From: Takakia lepidozioides
Lineage: Eukaryota; Streptophyta; Takakiopsida; Takakiales; Takakiaceae
DNA: 64,000 nucleotides
Direction of reading: 5' to 3'
Assembly (NCBI GenBank): GCA_030704615.1
Contig: CM060731.1
Span: 72,398,756-72,462,755 of the forward strand
Under the pieces are notes generated by a model. That model saw only the letters and a program-made list of their open reading frames with translations. It made no database searches and was not told the origin of the DNA. The translations under genes were made by a program, and so were the position numbers. Shown here piece after piece: positions 12,276-23,297 of this stretch (positions are counted from its first letter, which is position 1; each line of letters starts with the position of its first letter).

Positions 12276-13764
12276 TTTGCTATCACTTGCAATTCTGGGG
12301 AGGCATAATGTAGGTTTTTGATGGAATTGAAATGTCAATTCATGGATCACACATGTAATAGTCCGAAGTGCCGATTCTCCTGCAGGCCAAGCATCTGTAT
12401 CAGCCATGGGTGCCTTTAGATGACAATGTTCATACTTGCCTTCCTAAACCCTACCAAGAAACCTTCATGGGGCACAAGGAAGCAGGGTTTCTGATGAGTC
12501 CGTTTTACAAATACCTCACTCCAAGCACAGATGAAGCAATTTTCAAGTGCCGGAAATTGGGGCCTTCACCCTTCTAGTCCAAAACTTTCCCTGTTCCTGT
12601 GACTGGTTGAAATCTTCCGACAAGGGCAATGACTATCAATTGGGCTGGATGGTTCAGAGTCTAGGTTTGGGGTTTGCCTCGACGAGCTATAGACATGTAA
12701 TTATCCACTGATTTTTTGTGTTTGATTGCGACTTTGGAGGTTCTGTAACATAAGAAGTGAGATTGTCCACTCACTTTCTATCTCTGGCAAAGGGGGGTTG
12801 GTATTTTGCTCATGGGAGCACAAATCTGCGGTAATAGGTTCCATGATAAAAAGTAGATGTAGAATACCACTTACTCCTGGGCATGCATTCACATGGAGGT
12901 ATCGAGCCTTCCTACCAGGTATTTGCGCATGGCATGATGACACGCCCTTCAGTGATTCACAGTTTCTATTGCAAATGTACCTGTGTTGCATGATAGATAT
13001 GAGTGTGCGACGACGTGTCCAAGAAGATGGTCCAAATCGCCTGCAAAACATTCTACCAGAGCACCTTTCCCCTAGCTTAGGCTCAAACTGAGAGAGGAAG
13101 GAATCTGAATTCCGAGCTTGGGTCTTACAAGTTCAAATCATCTGCAGGTGCATTTAGTCAAGCCCATGCTATACCTCACAAAGTCCATTGCCATGTCTAA
13201 TGTCAAAGGCTGCTAATAAGTAGAAAACGGAGAATCTCATTGTTCAACAACAAAGAAATCCATGGCATGACGTTGAAAGAGAGTCTGATGCCTCCACAAG
13301 TGTATGGCAGCCATTCCAAGCGCACTCCTCACATTCTGCTTGACATGAAATGTCCTATTTCAATTTCACGTCATCGCTGAAACCCTACACCTGCAGGAGA
13401 GGCACAAAGACAGACCGGCAATACTAGAGGCACTGGTTGTGGCCTGCTTCACCACCCTCCCTGAAACACAAGATGCCTCGTATTCAAAAATGGAAGTGTG
13501 AGGTATTTTGTTGATTTTAAATTTACAGGTGACCAAATTTATTGATCGAAGCAAAATCATGTGTGGGCTGGCCTTTCAGTGTACATTAGTAAGCTACAGC
13601 ATGCATCTATGTTAGAGCAAGCTCTCTAGATTTCTCGGAAACGTGATGTAGGTTGGTCAATTACTTGACTGGAAGAGGTTTTCCCGAGTGATTTGTATCC
13701 TGCACAGTACTTTGAGGTTTATCCCTGCAGTTTACAAAGAAACATCCTTTGCTTGTCAGTTGAT
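12276..13764. other. Convergent spacer, FRA10AC1 3' flank to NRAMP 3' flank
   Basis: Contains the two 3' untranslated regions. An open frame at 12368-12577 (69 residues) follows FRA10AC1, but the FRA10AC1 protein already ends in the family-typical manner and the frame has no recognisable homology. Nothing else identified. Confidence 0.45.
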
Positions 13765-16700
13765 TTAAATACATCTCATGGCAGTAAGGAAAGCCCCATA
13801 ATGGACGGGAAAGGCAAGATTATCCCAAACAATGTCTGACATTAAATCTCTCTGAGCCGGGGTACCAACAGCAGATGAATATGTACAGGACGTTACACCC
13901 CACCATGACCACTTACAATGAACAATGCAGTGAGAGAGAATGAGAAAGAGAGGGTCGTGAACAGACCTGGATGAGAAAAACTTCCTCCTGATCTTTGCCC
14001 ATAGACCATCAGCTTGTGCGGGTTCCAAAACCAAGTAGCATATGAAGGCTACGTATAAAAGAACAATGAGTACCAGCGCTGCAACCACAGGGACTGAATG
14101 CACTTCACTACCGAATAGAAATACACCAAGTAGGTACATATTGATGGCTAACACCAACACTGCGATAATCCATGCCACCACCTGCATTGGGTACCATATC
14201 AAACCCCCCTTAAACAATGCAAATAGAGGAAGGCAGAGATGGGGCTACAAAAGAAACACAAGGAAGCAACCAGTTTGTACTAACTTTATGTGCAGCTAAA
14301 CTGTGAGTAAGGGGAAATGCGGGGTGGGGGTAATTGAGACTGGAGGGACACGATGACCTTTCCTTGTCTATAACATACCCCTGAACACAAAAACCATCCT
14401 GAGGCAGCTGCAAATTTCCAACATACCAGGCATGGACCTATGCTCAAGTTAGCCGCAGTCTGACTGACTGACAGCAAATCCATTGTGAGAGTGATTGGAG
14501 TTGGCATCCACCTCATACTACATGAGGCACATGCTATGCTTGAACGGCCTGTCAATCTAGCAATAGCAAGGAAAGAACAAATTGAGACCCTCAAAGATGG
14601 CACAGGTTGCAGGCATTCCACCTCAGGCTGGAGGGCCAGAGGGTAGCAAAAATATTTGTGCTCGAACCGGTTCAACAGGTAACACATCCAGAGCTAGAGG
14701 AAACAAATATAACTTTCGTGGCAGTGCAGCAGACGGCTCATTAAACAAACAAACAGTGTTCCTACGCATTTTCCTTCATGGCAAAATTCCAACAGTGCCA
14801 AGAACAAATGTGTGTGACCATCCTTCTTTGCTATAGGATGAGCACTCACATGAGCACACATGAGCACTCACTTCTTAGTTGCTAGTATCGAGCAGAGGAC
14901 AACTAAAACAGCTCGGCATAAGGAGCAAGCCATACCTTAGTGACATTCCCAATTACAAAAGAGCCCATCACTCGCTTGTTGGACACAAGGCACAAAAGGG
15001 GAATCAGAGCGAAAGGGAGCTGGACAGACTGCAGCACATTCAGCCACTCGCTCAGTTCATCTAACTGATTATCGGAGCTGTCAAAAAGGAGGGCAACGAT
15101 AACTGTGGGCACAATTGCAACACCGCGGGTCACCAGCACTCGAATCCACTTCTTCACACGTAGGTTCAGAAAGCCCGCCATCACAAACTGACCTGTTTAC
15201 ACATGGTATGAGTTGGCAAATTTTACACCAAGTTGGAAAGAACAGTGCTATGTTATTGACAACTGGGCATTTAAGGTTTGAGAGCTTAACTATGACGTCC
15301 CATGAAACACCTTGTCATGTTCGTTTAGTACTGTGTGCCTGAGACATGGCTAAACGACCAGATAAGTTGACTTCAACTACCAGAGAAGTTTCCACAATCT
15401 TCAGAGGCACAGTGGTTGAAGTACAATAATTGTAACACATGTGGCCCAGACATAACTATATATCAAATGATCTTGAAACAGAAACAAGTGGGACATACCT
15501 GTGTAAGTTCCAGTCATGGTGCTGCTCTGTCCAGCAGCAAGCAACCCAATTGCCCAGATGTAAAGAATTGGAAAGAGACCCCCTCCATACTTTTCCTGAA
15601 GATAGTAGCCAGCATTTGCCAGGCCGATGTTTCCAGCCTCTTCCTTCCCATAGAAAGCTTTTGCGAAGATAGCCATAATGCAAAGATTGATGAGAAAGGA
15701 GACGAAGAGGGCAACAGATGACTCAATATTGTAGTAACGAAGTGCCTCCCGCACACGGCTCCGTTTAGTTGAGTCAATCTTGCGTGATTGGACAAGTGCC
15801 GAGTGCAAAAAAATGTTATGGGGCATAATGACCGCCCCCACAATGCCAACCGCCTTGTCAACAGCATTCCTGGGCACTGAAGGGAACACTAGGCCTGCAA
15901 TAGAGACCACCGTCTAATTTCGTAAGCTAAGGAAGATGCATGGCCATTATACCTATCCACCCACAGAGAATGTACTTATGAGACATTGTTTGCCGTAGCC
16001 TTGTGGTACCATAGCCTTGTGGCCATTCACCCCACGCCCAGTTTGAGCGGAAGACAAAGGGACAGAAACTACCTTTGTCAGGTGCTGATGCGAGTACTAT
16101 GAATTACCTTGAAACATTCAAGTGATCTGAGTTTTCCAGATATCCTCTAGAAATTTCATCACCGGAGGCTCCAACAAGAACTTAAACGGATTTGAGTAGT
16201 TTCCGTAGGGAAAGATTCTTTAATTAGCTATTTAAATGAGCGCTTTTCACCTTTGCTTTTTGACCAATTGAAAAAAAAAATATATATATATATATATATA
16301 TCTCACATGGTTGGGGTCGAAGACCCCACCTGGTTGGCTTGTGGGATGGAGGCAGGGAGAGAGGCTTAATGACTTTGAGGTTTGTTTTCTCCCAAAAGAA
16401 GCATAGATGGCGTGAAATCACGCGAACTTCGTCCATTGGCTTAACGAAGGCACGCGGCAGACAAAGGCCCTTCACACAAACATCAAGACCCCAAAAGGGC
16501 CTGGGCTTTTGGCTCAGCCACGAGATTTTCAAAGTTGGCAAACAGAGGCACAGGAACAATTCCCTTGATGGAATTGAAGAGGCTGTCTCTCTGGAGAGAA
16601 TAACCAGAACAATGAATCAGGAAGTGGATATTTTCTTCAGGTGGCCCTTACAACGGGCACTTACAATCCCCCATTCCTCTCTGCGTCTGTTTGCTGTTCA

Positions 16701-17221
16701 AATGTAGGCTACCCGCCGGTCTAGTGTCGAGAGTGGGTAAACCTTTGAGGTCATCCATGATGGCCTCACCCATGTCACAGACTGGAAACAGGTTTCTGCC
16801 TACAGAGAGAAGTTTTCTGCCTAGATAGAGAGAGAGAATGTACTCAGAAGTCTTTGTTTGCAGTAGCCTTGTGGCCATAGACCCCGAGTCCAGTTTGGAC
16901 AGAAACATAGGGAGCAAAAACTACCTTTGGCAAGGGTTCACTCGGTAGTGTGACTTACCTTGGCACAGACAATTAGTTTGGGCTTTCCAGATATCCTCTA
17001 GAAATTCCTTCATACAAGCTTCAATCTGCAGTGTGTGAGGTGCAGGAACCATGTTCTTGATGTTCCTGAAGAGGATCACTATCTGGTGAGACTACCCCGG
17101 ATCAGAAAATGAATGTTGTCTTCAGGTTGCCCGCATATCGGGCAATTACAATCTCCTTTTCCTCTCTGAATCTGTTTATTGTTCAAAGGTGGGCTTCCCG
17201 CCCTGGTTTAAAATTCAGTCT

Positions 17222-17252
<31 letters not shown>

Positions 17253-18930
17253 ACCCCTACACAGGAACTTCATCATGTTGTGCGGGCATGTTTGGTTTTT
17301 GGCTCTCGAGGTGCTTGGAGTTTGATACAAAGTTTGGCCAAGCTTCTACTTTGGGCTTTGGCCTCTATTGTTGCCTTTATGACTTTGCTTGGGTATTGTG
17401 TGAAGAGATTTTCCCCCCTTTGTTTTGAAAATAAAAAGAAAGAGACACACACACACCTGAGATAATAGCTTTGCTGTCAGGACTCGTTTCGGCAAACATC
17501 CAGGCAAAGGAAAGGCCCATGATCAAGATGAACGAACCGAACAAAGCCTCCAGCTTTCTAACCCCAAAGTTTTCCAGAAACAGAAACACAAACCTGCACA
17601 CTCCCACGTGACTGCCTTGGAAACTATGTCCAGAGATGTAGCATATAATACATGCAACATAAGAGAATCCTCCTATACGCTTTGAGAATGCCCTGTCTTC
17701 ATATCTAACCAGCATGCTACAACCCACAAGAATACCTACAGGCAATCATCCCCAGAAACCTGTGAAAACCTTTTTTGGGCCTCAGGAGCGAATCTATGGG
17801 CTGGAAGGGGGGGTCGCCGCCTCGTCTATCTGTTTGGATGGATCTAAACTTGCAATAAAGAATACTCTTATCGCACATTGTGAAGGTCTGAGGACAGTGC
17901 TGTGACCAAAATCAGTCTGAGTTGCTGGGAGCATTGTGTAATCTATGGTTAGAAAAAAAATTCGGAGGTCATTCTAAAGCATAAATATATGGAATTACCA
18001 ATGTCAGCCCCACTGATGATCCATCTGCTGAACTACAGGCAACATGGGTCCACTCAAGTCAAAGGTGATCAGTCTCTACTGGGTACATCCCTTAAACTGT
18101 TTCGAAATCCTAGACTACAATGATGTTACTCTGGGTACGTGAGCAATGACCCTCTTCACAACTCATGATGGCCTCTAAAATGTTGGCACTAAGCAAAAAA
18201 TTAGAGGGTTTGTGCCCTAACATTCACCCCTCCCATCTGAGTGAGAACAGAGGTGGATTGGGGGGGGGAGCATTAGGTAAGACATGAGATGAACACAAAA
18301 CAAGCATATTGACGAAGACAAGTTGCAGAAGAGAATGACATACCCATCAACACCCGTGATGAGCACACCAGCCCACAAGGGAATGTAGCCATTGGACAGT
18401 ATCCTAAAGGCAATGGCACTCCCAATCACCTGCTGTACATCCGCACCTATGATTGCAACCTCTGTCATAATCCAAAGGAGGCAGCGAGCCCAAGTTGGGT
18501 ACTCCTCCCTACAAAGTTCCGCCAGGTGGTAGCCCGTGGCCACACCCAGCCTCGCTGCAAGCATTTGAATGAGAAGGCCCATGACGGTGGCCCACATAAG
18601 TAGCCATAGCAATGTATATCCTGCCATCGCCCCGGACTGCAAATCACTCTCAATGTTTCCTGGATCGAGATATGCTATGCTCATTAGAAATCCAGGACCT
18701 GTAAACATCCACAGCTTTCGCCATGAAAATTTCGGGAGAAAATCTAGGTCACCTCCTTCCAAGTCCTCTTCCACCTCATCTGAGAAAGACACGTCCACTT
18801 GCTCGGATTTCTCATATGCCCTTTCATCCTCTAGATCTGGAAAACGGTGGGTTATGGCGCTCCGCCTTTCGTCCAACTCGGTGGCTCTGAACGGCACGAG
18901 TGGCTCTGAATCTGAGCTTATGGGAGCCAT
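13765..18930 (-). CDS. NRAMP divalent metal transporter (plant NRAMP2/3/4 clade)
   Basis: Exons: 18930-18344, 17593-17457, 15894-15499, 15192-14936, 14181-13765; all phases close (597 residues). An open frame extends upstream to 18978 and beyond but has no ATG, so [12 protein letters not shown] at 18930 is the first usable start in this exon. Family motifs are clear: [10 protein letters not shown]-like entry ([20 protein letters not shown]), the metal-binding DPGN in TM1 ([16 protein letters not shown]), [34 protein letters not shown] in TM6, and [16 protein letters not shown]. Such proteins move Fe, Mn and related ions with protons, often across the vacuolar membrane. Intron 2 (17456-15895) carries duplicated repeats. 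The last ~57 residues after [12 protein letters not shown] match nothing I know; a donor-like CAG/GTCTGT there suggests another exon may replace them. Confidence 0.92.
15965..17205. repeat. Duplicated intronic repeat unit inside NRAMP intron 2
   Basis: Two diverged copies of a two-part unit. Part a occurs at 15965-16170 and 16838-17015 (shared GTAGCCTTGTGGCCAT, ACTACCTTTG, TTTCCAGATATCCTCTAGAA). Part b occurs at 16560-16725 and 17040-17205 (shared TTCTTCAGGT, CCTCTCTG, TCTGTTTRYTGTTCAAA). In the left copy a and b are separated by about 350 bases with an A-run and TA microsatellite; in the right copy they are adjacent, so the left copy probably took an insertion. A related piece lies in an IQUB intron at 48430-48612. 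Confidence 0.7.
16281..16301. repeat. TA dinucleotide microsatellite after an A-run
   Basis: Ten TA units following ten A residues, in NRAMP intron 2. Confidence 0.95.
17225..17252. repeat. GA dinucleotide microsatellite
   Basis: Fourteen GA units at the right border of the duplicated intronic repeat in NRAMP intron 2. Confidence 0.95.
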
Positions 18931-19871
18931 TTCCACACCGTTTTCTCTAATAATGTCTGTCGAATCCCCACAGGACACTAAACTCGTTCCCCGAAAGCAG
19001 TTGGACCCAAAATTCTTGTGATTCCTCTGCAGGTAGCAGCCCTGCTTCTTTGAATTTCACTCCGTTGAAGCCTTCATCTTGTTCTCCAACATGACTTCTC
19101 CCAAAAATGATATCAAAGAATCTCCGACGCTAGTGCTGTCGCAGGCAGAAAAACCTACTCTGAGTTTAGACATACCACCTCCTCACCAATACTTTACGAT
19201 CTTTTTACCCAAAGACTGGCCGATCTTTCTCTTGATCCAAGAGCTTTAATCTTCCCACACAGGGTCGCGAGCTATTGGTAATTGCACCCTGCTGCACTTT
19301 TTCATACAAAACCTATAGTCATTCTGTACACCTGACGATGTAAAGATTACCTCGACTTCCGACCAGATTTCTAAGAACTCCGAAAATACAGCTTACCTCC
19401 GAGAAATATTCAGCGCACTGTGTATTGTTTGCAAACCAAGAGATGAAAGGGAGTGATTCATGGCCTCGCTCCCAGACTCGACCACGATCTTGGCGGCCAT
19501 GTAGAGAGAAGTCTTCCAGTGCAACCTGGATCTAGACTAAAACAGAGTACTTGAGATCGACAAATCAGCAGGCAAGTAGAGCTAAAATCTGCACGATTGG
19601 ACCCTCAGCCTCGATCTCAGTGAGTGCCAGAGATTCCGATAGGCGGGGCAGCCCTGCTTGCAACTCAGACTGCCCATCGCCTTCGTCCCATCCATGGCCC
19701 AGACTCCTCCTGGGATGGATGAATGTCGTCCGGATGGATGGGAATGCATTCATCTCTTGTCCACCCGCAGTTCATACATGCACGGAGTTAGTTTATCCTG
19801 AATGCCTCCATTTCAAATCTACATGCCTCCATTTCAAATCCTGTAGAGTAACATTATATATGCTAATACTA

Positions 19872-19962
19872 GAGAGAGAGAAGACTCCGGTCGATAAGGA
19901 CCCGTAACTAAGAGCCACTTTGCCTTTGTTCACTAACCCCTTCAGGGAGTGGGCCCTATGGA
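19872..19962 (-). mobile_element. Short retroposon-like insertion, copy A
   Basis: A 91 bp insertion flanked by ATGCTAATACTA (19860-19871) and ATGCTAATATTA (19963-19974), a 12 bp target duplication with one mismatch. In reverse complement it aligns with copies B and C: a GGGCCCAC start, a CCCT/AGGG-type hairpin, AAAGTGGCTCTTAGTTACG, GGAGTCTTCTCTC at the other end. No terminal inverted repeats. Confidence 0.75.
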
Positions 19963-20180
19963 ATGCTAATATTACATAGGTAGAGGATGTAGGAGAAGAT
20001 GCGGCCATGTGTCTACTTGAGACACTAGGCACCTTAGGCGCAAACGTAAAAGAATAAGGGTCTTCAAACACGGAACCCGAAGCACAACGGTTGTGGTGAA
20101 TGAATCCTACACCAAATGAGAATATAGAAGTTTTGAAGGGCATCTTTTCTTATATATGGACTCTATTGTGAGCTCAATAG

Positions 20181-20261
20181 GGCCCACCCCCGAAAGGGGG
20201 CACTAGCCGCAAGGTGAAGTGACTCTTAGTTACGCCGGCTGCAAGCTGGAGTCATCTCTCT
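20181..20261 (+). mobile_element. Short retroposon-like insertion, copy B
   Basis: An 81 bp insertion flanked by perfect 12 bp direct repeats TGAGCTCAATAG (20169-20180 and 20262-20273). It begins GGCCCACCCCCGAAAGGGGG, a perfect 5 bp stem with GAAA loop, followed by GCAAGGTGAAGTGACTCTTA and ends GGAGTCATCTCTCT. It lies in inverted orientation to copy A about 220 bases away and just beside a tRNA-like SINE. Confidence 0.8.
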
Positions 20262-20299
20262 TGAGCTCAATAGCAAAGTCCCAATGTGTATTGTGAGTG

Positions 20300-20512
20300 T
20301 CTCAACACTCGAAGAGCTTCACCAACCCAAGTACATGATATATATGATATATGACACCTCCCGAAGAAGCGTAAATTATGGTGTCTCTTGATCCGAAGGG
20401 CTAGTCGCTTCTGGTAGGAAGGTGAACACCTTTGTGACACCAATGTGTGGATTGAACCCACAACCACGTTCGAGGTAGTATGTGCCAGTATACTAGGCTA
20501 CAACCCAACCCA
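20300..20512 (-). mobile_element. tRNA-derived SINE, family 1, copy 1
   Basis: On the minus strand the head reads GTAGCCTAGTATACTGG (pol III A-box like) and GGTTGTGGGTTCAATCC (B-box like) with normal spacing, followed by a body containing CACAAAGGTGTTCACCTTCC and TAGCCCTTCGG, shared with the copy at 30777-30975. The 3' border, where an ATATATCAT-rich tail begins, is approximate. Confidence 0.7.
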
Positions 20513-20617
20513 ACCCTACTAACTGGGTCAACATGTTATCTAAATGTCCGGTATTGGGGACGTCCGAGTCTTTGGGGGAGGATCTGGGTTCTAGTGGTGA
20601 GATGGGATCCACTTCAA

Positions 20618-20690
20618 ATAGAAAACAGCTAGCAGTCATTCGGGATGAAGTGACACCATGAATTATGTTTGCTTCGACAAGAGTCTTTCC
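20618..20690 (+). mobile_element. SINE family 1, truncated 3' fragment
   Basis: Matches the 3' body of the family 1 SINE in plus orientation: TAGCAGTCATTCGGGATGAA, GTGACACCATGAATTATG and GCTTCGACAAGAGTC line up with the minus-strand body at 30838-30870. No promoter boxes upstream, so it is a 5'-truncated or overwritten copy. Confidence 0.5.
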
Positions 20691-20698
20691 TCATGTGC

Positions 20699-21226
20699 TT
20701 AACCCTTAAATGCTTAGTGCCCTTGTTTGACTTTAAAAAAAAAAAACTCTGCAATGAAAAAATGGTGTAATTCTTAGAAAATTGTTTTTTTTAAGAAATT
20801 GACCGCACATTATGTGCGTATCTTCCTCCTGCACCCACATGCCAATTTCCAAAGCAATCAGCCCCAGATCCAAAAAATAGCACCGTTGAATGTGGGACAA
20901 TTAGAAGAGTTCATTATTAATTTCAATTTGAGTAAAATCCCAAAGTAGACAAACGGAAGAATGGAGTTGAAATCATTAACACACGCGTGAAGAAATCTTC
21001 ACATGAAAAAAACAGAGTTACCTTCATCAAAACCTGAACCCCTTGCTTGCGGGCTGATGATACAACTTTGCTTTAACTCGAAATTAGGGCAATCAATTGC
21101 CCAATCCTGGTAGTGCACAAGAGGGGCACTCAATGGAACTAATTTCATACAATTTGAAGCAAATCTGAAAACGCAACTTACGTTTTAGCGGGCTCTAAAA
21201 CCCGTTGCTGGACGTTTAAGGGTTAA
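20699..21226. mobile_element. TTAA-flanked MITE
   Basis: A 520 bp non-coding stretch bounded by TTAA at 20699-20702 and 21223-21226. The ends are inverted: CCCTTAAATGC on the left and, on the opposite strand of the right end, CCCTTAAACGTC. No transposase remnant is visible, so it is a non-autonomous element. TTAA could be a piggyBac-type target duplication or a longer terminal repeat around a TA target. Confidence 0.6.
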
Positions 21227-21699
21227 AACATTAAGGAGGCCAATTTGTGGGGGTGGGCGAAATCAAGGGAAAAACAAATGCATGGAACATATGCAAGCCT
21301 ATTGGTATTGTGCTGTATCATACTCAATACAATCAAGCCAAGTTCGAAACCTATCTAGAGCTGGCTAACCATAAGCAAATTGTAAGTCTATATTTATTGT
21401 CACAATGAGATTGTATGTCTATGAGTCCTCTTTCCATTCCATTCCATTCAGTTTTATTTTATGCTTTCTTCTTTCTCACTTAATTAGATCCAACGATTTT
21501 GGGATCTTCATGAAGCAACATCAAGCATAGTCTTATGATACTCCTCTATCTATCTGACCCTAGCCACATGTGTCCAATCTACGTTCGATAAATTAATGCT
21601 TGAATATTTTTCAAGCATATGTGGAGTTTATGTAGATTGTAGAGGAGAAGGATTGAGCAAGAGAAAATAACAACTCAAAAGATAACTAAAGATTACGAT

Positions 21700-22372
21700 T
21701 AGTAATAACCGGTGTTGGACCGGTATGTCTATTTTTAAATACCAGACTGGTCCTGGTATGAAGGATCTGATCCCTTATGCATACCAGGCTGATAAGGGTA
21801 TGGTGGCAGGTATGACCTGATAGAGTATTAATTGTATCAATAGGGTAATAGGTCTTCTAAAATGGATAGTGTATGGGTATGGTATAGGTATTAATTCTTT
21901 TGATATTGATACTGGGGGTATATGAACATTGGTATGATAGTTCCGTTGCTGAGCCTTTGTATACAGTACAATTGTCAGACTGTCTTTCAGTTGTTTTTCT
22001 GCCCAGTCATCGTAGCCAGGACCAGATTTCCACTTCCCCCACAAAGAGTCTGAGCAATTTGTTCATCCTGCACGCCTGATACGTCTCAAGTGCTCACTGG
22101 AGCTCATATTCATACCCTACTTGTTCATATCCCTACTTATACTGAGCTCCATCGCCGCTTGCAACCCTCAGTAATGGTATCGCAGGCAGTATAACAACAG
22201 CGACAACCGAGGCTGGTATCGACGAGCAAATCCTTGACTCAATATCCACCCGGTTATGTAAATGGGTATAATGTTCTTTCATACCAGTAGGGTATGGTTT
22301 TTCATACCATTACTCATACCTTTACTGTATACTCAGGTATGACCATATATACCGGTCCAACACTAGTAATAA
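21700..22372. mobile_element. MULE-type MITE with 9 bp target duplication
   Basis: About 655 bp (21709-22363) flanked by the 9 bp direct repeat TAGTAATAA (21700-21708 and 22364-22372). Terminal inverted repeats share GTGTTGGACCGGTAT, with the left end carrying a few extra bases. The inside is dense in GGTATG / CATACC words and codes for nothing recognisable. A 9 bp duplication is the hallmark of Mutator-like transposition. Confidence 0.7.
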
Positions 22373-22579
22373 GGGTGCAATGGACTAAAAGGTACGAAGA
22401 AAGCAGAAAGGAAAAACCACTAAAACAATGAAAGAACTATTGTTTACCTCTGAATGGGGTTAGAAGATTCTCCAATTGTAGGATAGATGCACCTAGCCAC
22501 TCTTCTCTCAAATTTTGGAAGAGTCTAGTCTAGTTTCTAGTATTGATTGAGCCCAAAATATCCAAAAACTTCATAATAT

Positions 22580-22830
22580 CACTACAACACAGTTTTGGCG
22601 ACTGAATATATGACTGCCCACAATCAGAAAAATGTACATATGACTATAAGACTAGCCATCCATTCCATGTCACTTTGGTCACAGTCATGGGTGCCATACA
22701 GTCATATTTACCAAGTCATAGCCTTGACTGTTAGTGAACCTTAGTGATGGGTTCATTTTTAGTCATATAGCTTTCTAGGATGTATGACTTAGCAAAGGGC
22801 TCATGGGGAGGACACGTGTTCGTCTCTTGT
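22580..22830. repeat. Possible CACTA-type or related DNA element end
   Basis: Begins CACTACAACACAGTTTTGGC, like the ends of plant CACTA elements, and contains repeated AGTCATA/TATGACT words through about 22800. No matching TGTAGTG end was found, so this is a candidate fragment only. Confidence 0.3.
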
Positions 22831-23001
22831 GAAATCTCCCATGCTAGAACTTGACACTAAGTGGTAAGAATGTTTTGTTCCTGGACACATCATCACACAC
22901 TCTTTCTACCACATAATAATAACACACATTCACATTCACACTATAGTAAACAATGAAGGCCATGTCATCATGCCATGGGTAAATAGTAAGTAAATACATC
23001 A

Positions 23002-23083
23002 ACGGGGTTTTAATTTTTTTCCGCTAATAATCTTAATAAAGTTCTACCAGGGCATCTGTCCCCTGTTTAAAAAAAAAAAAAAA
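23002..23083 (+). repeat. Retroposon 3' tail with poly-A
   Basis: CGGGGTTTTAATTTTTTTCC, then TTAATAAAGTTCTACCAGGG, CATCTGTCCCCTGTTT and a run of A residues. The same order occurs at 55844-55910, so it is a dispersed repeat; the poly-A end suggests the 3' end of a LINE or SINE. Confidence 0.5.
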
Positions 23084-23297
23084 GTAAATACCTGAAACTC
23101 AAAGAGAAACACGTCGCAAGTTTAGGGTTTAGGGTCAAGAACTTGTGGGCCATAGTATGGAGAGAGAACATGATTCTAGAGTGGAGATCTGAAATGTGCC
23201 TAGGCGATTCGAGATTACAAATCTTCACTCGTACTCTGTAAATATTTAGGTTTAGGATCAGGTTCAGAATTTGGAAAGTCTGTCGAGGGTGTAGCAG

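Noticed and set aside
12368-12577. Extra exon of FRA10AC1 or separate small protein
   Set aside because: FRA10AC1 already ends in a typical way, there is no convincing splice pair, and the 69-residue frame matches nothing.
18931-18978. Upstream extension of the NRAMP protein
   Set aside because: The open frame has no ATG and leads back into a likely leader intron; ATG 18930 is the first start.
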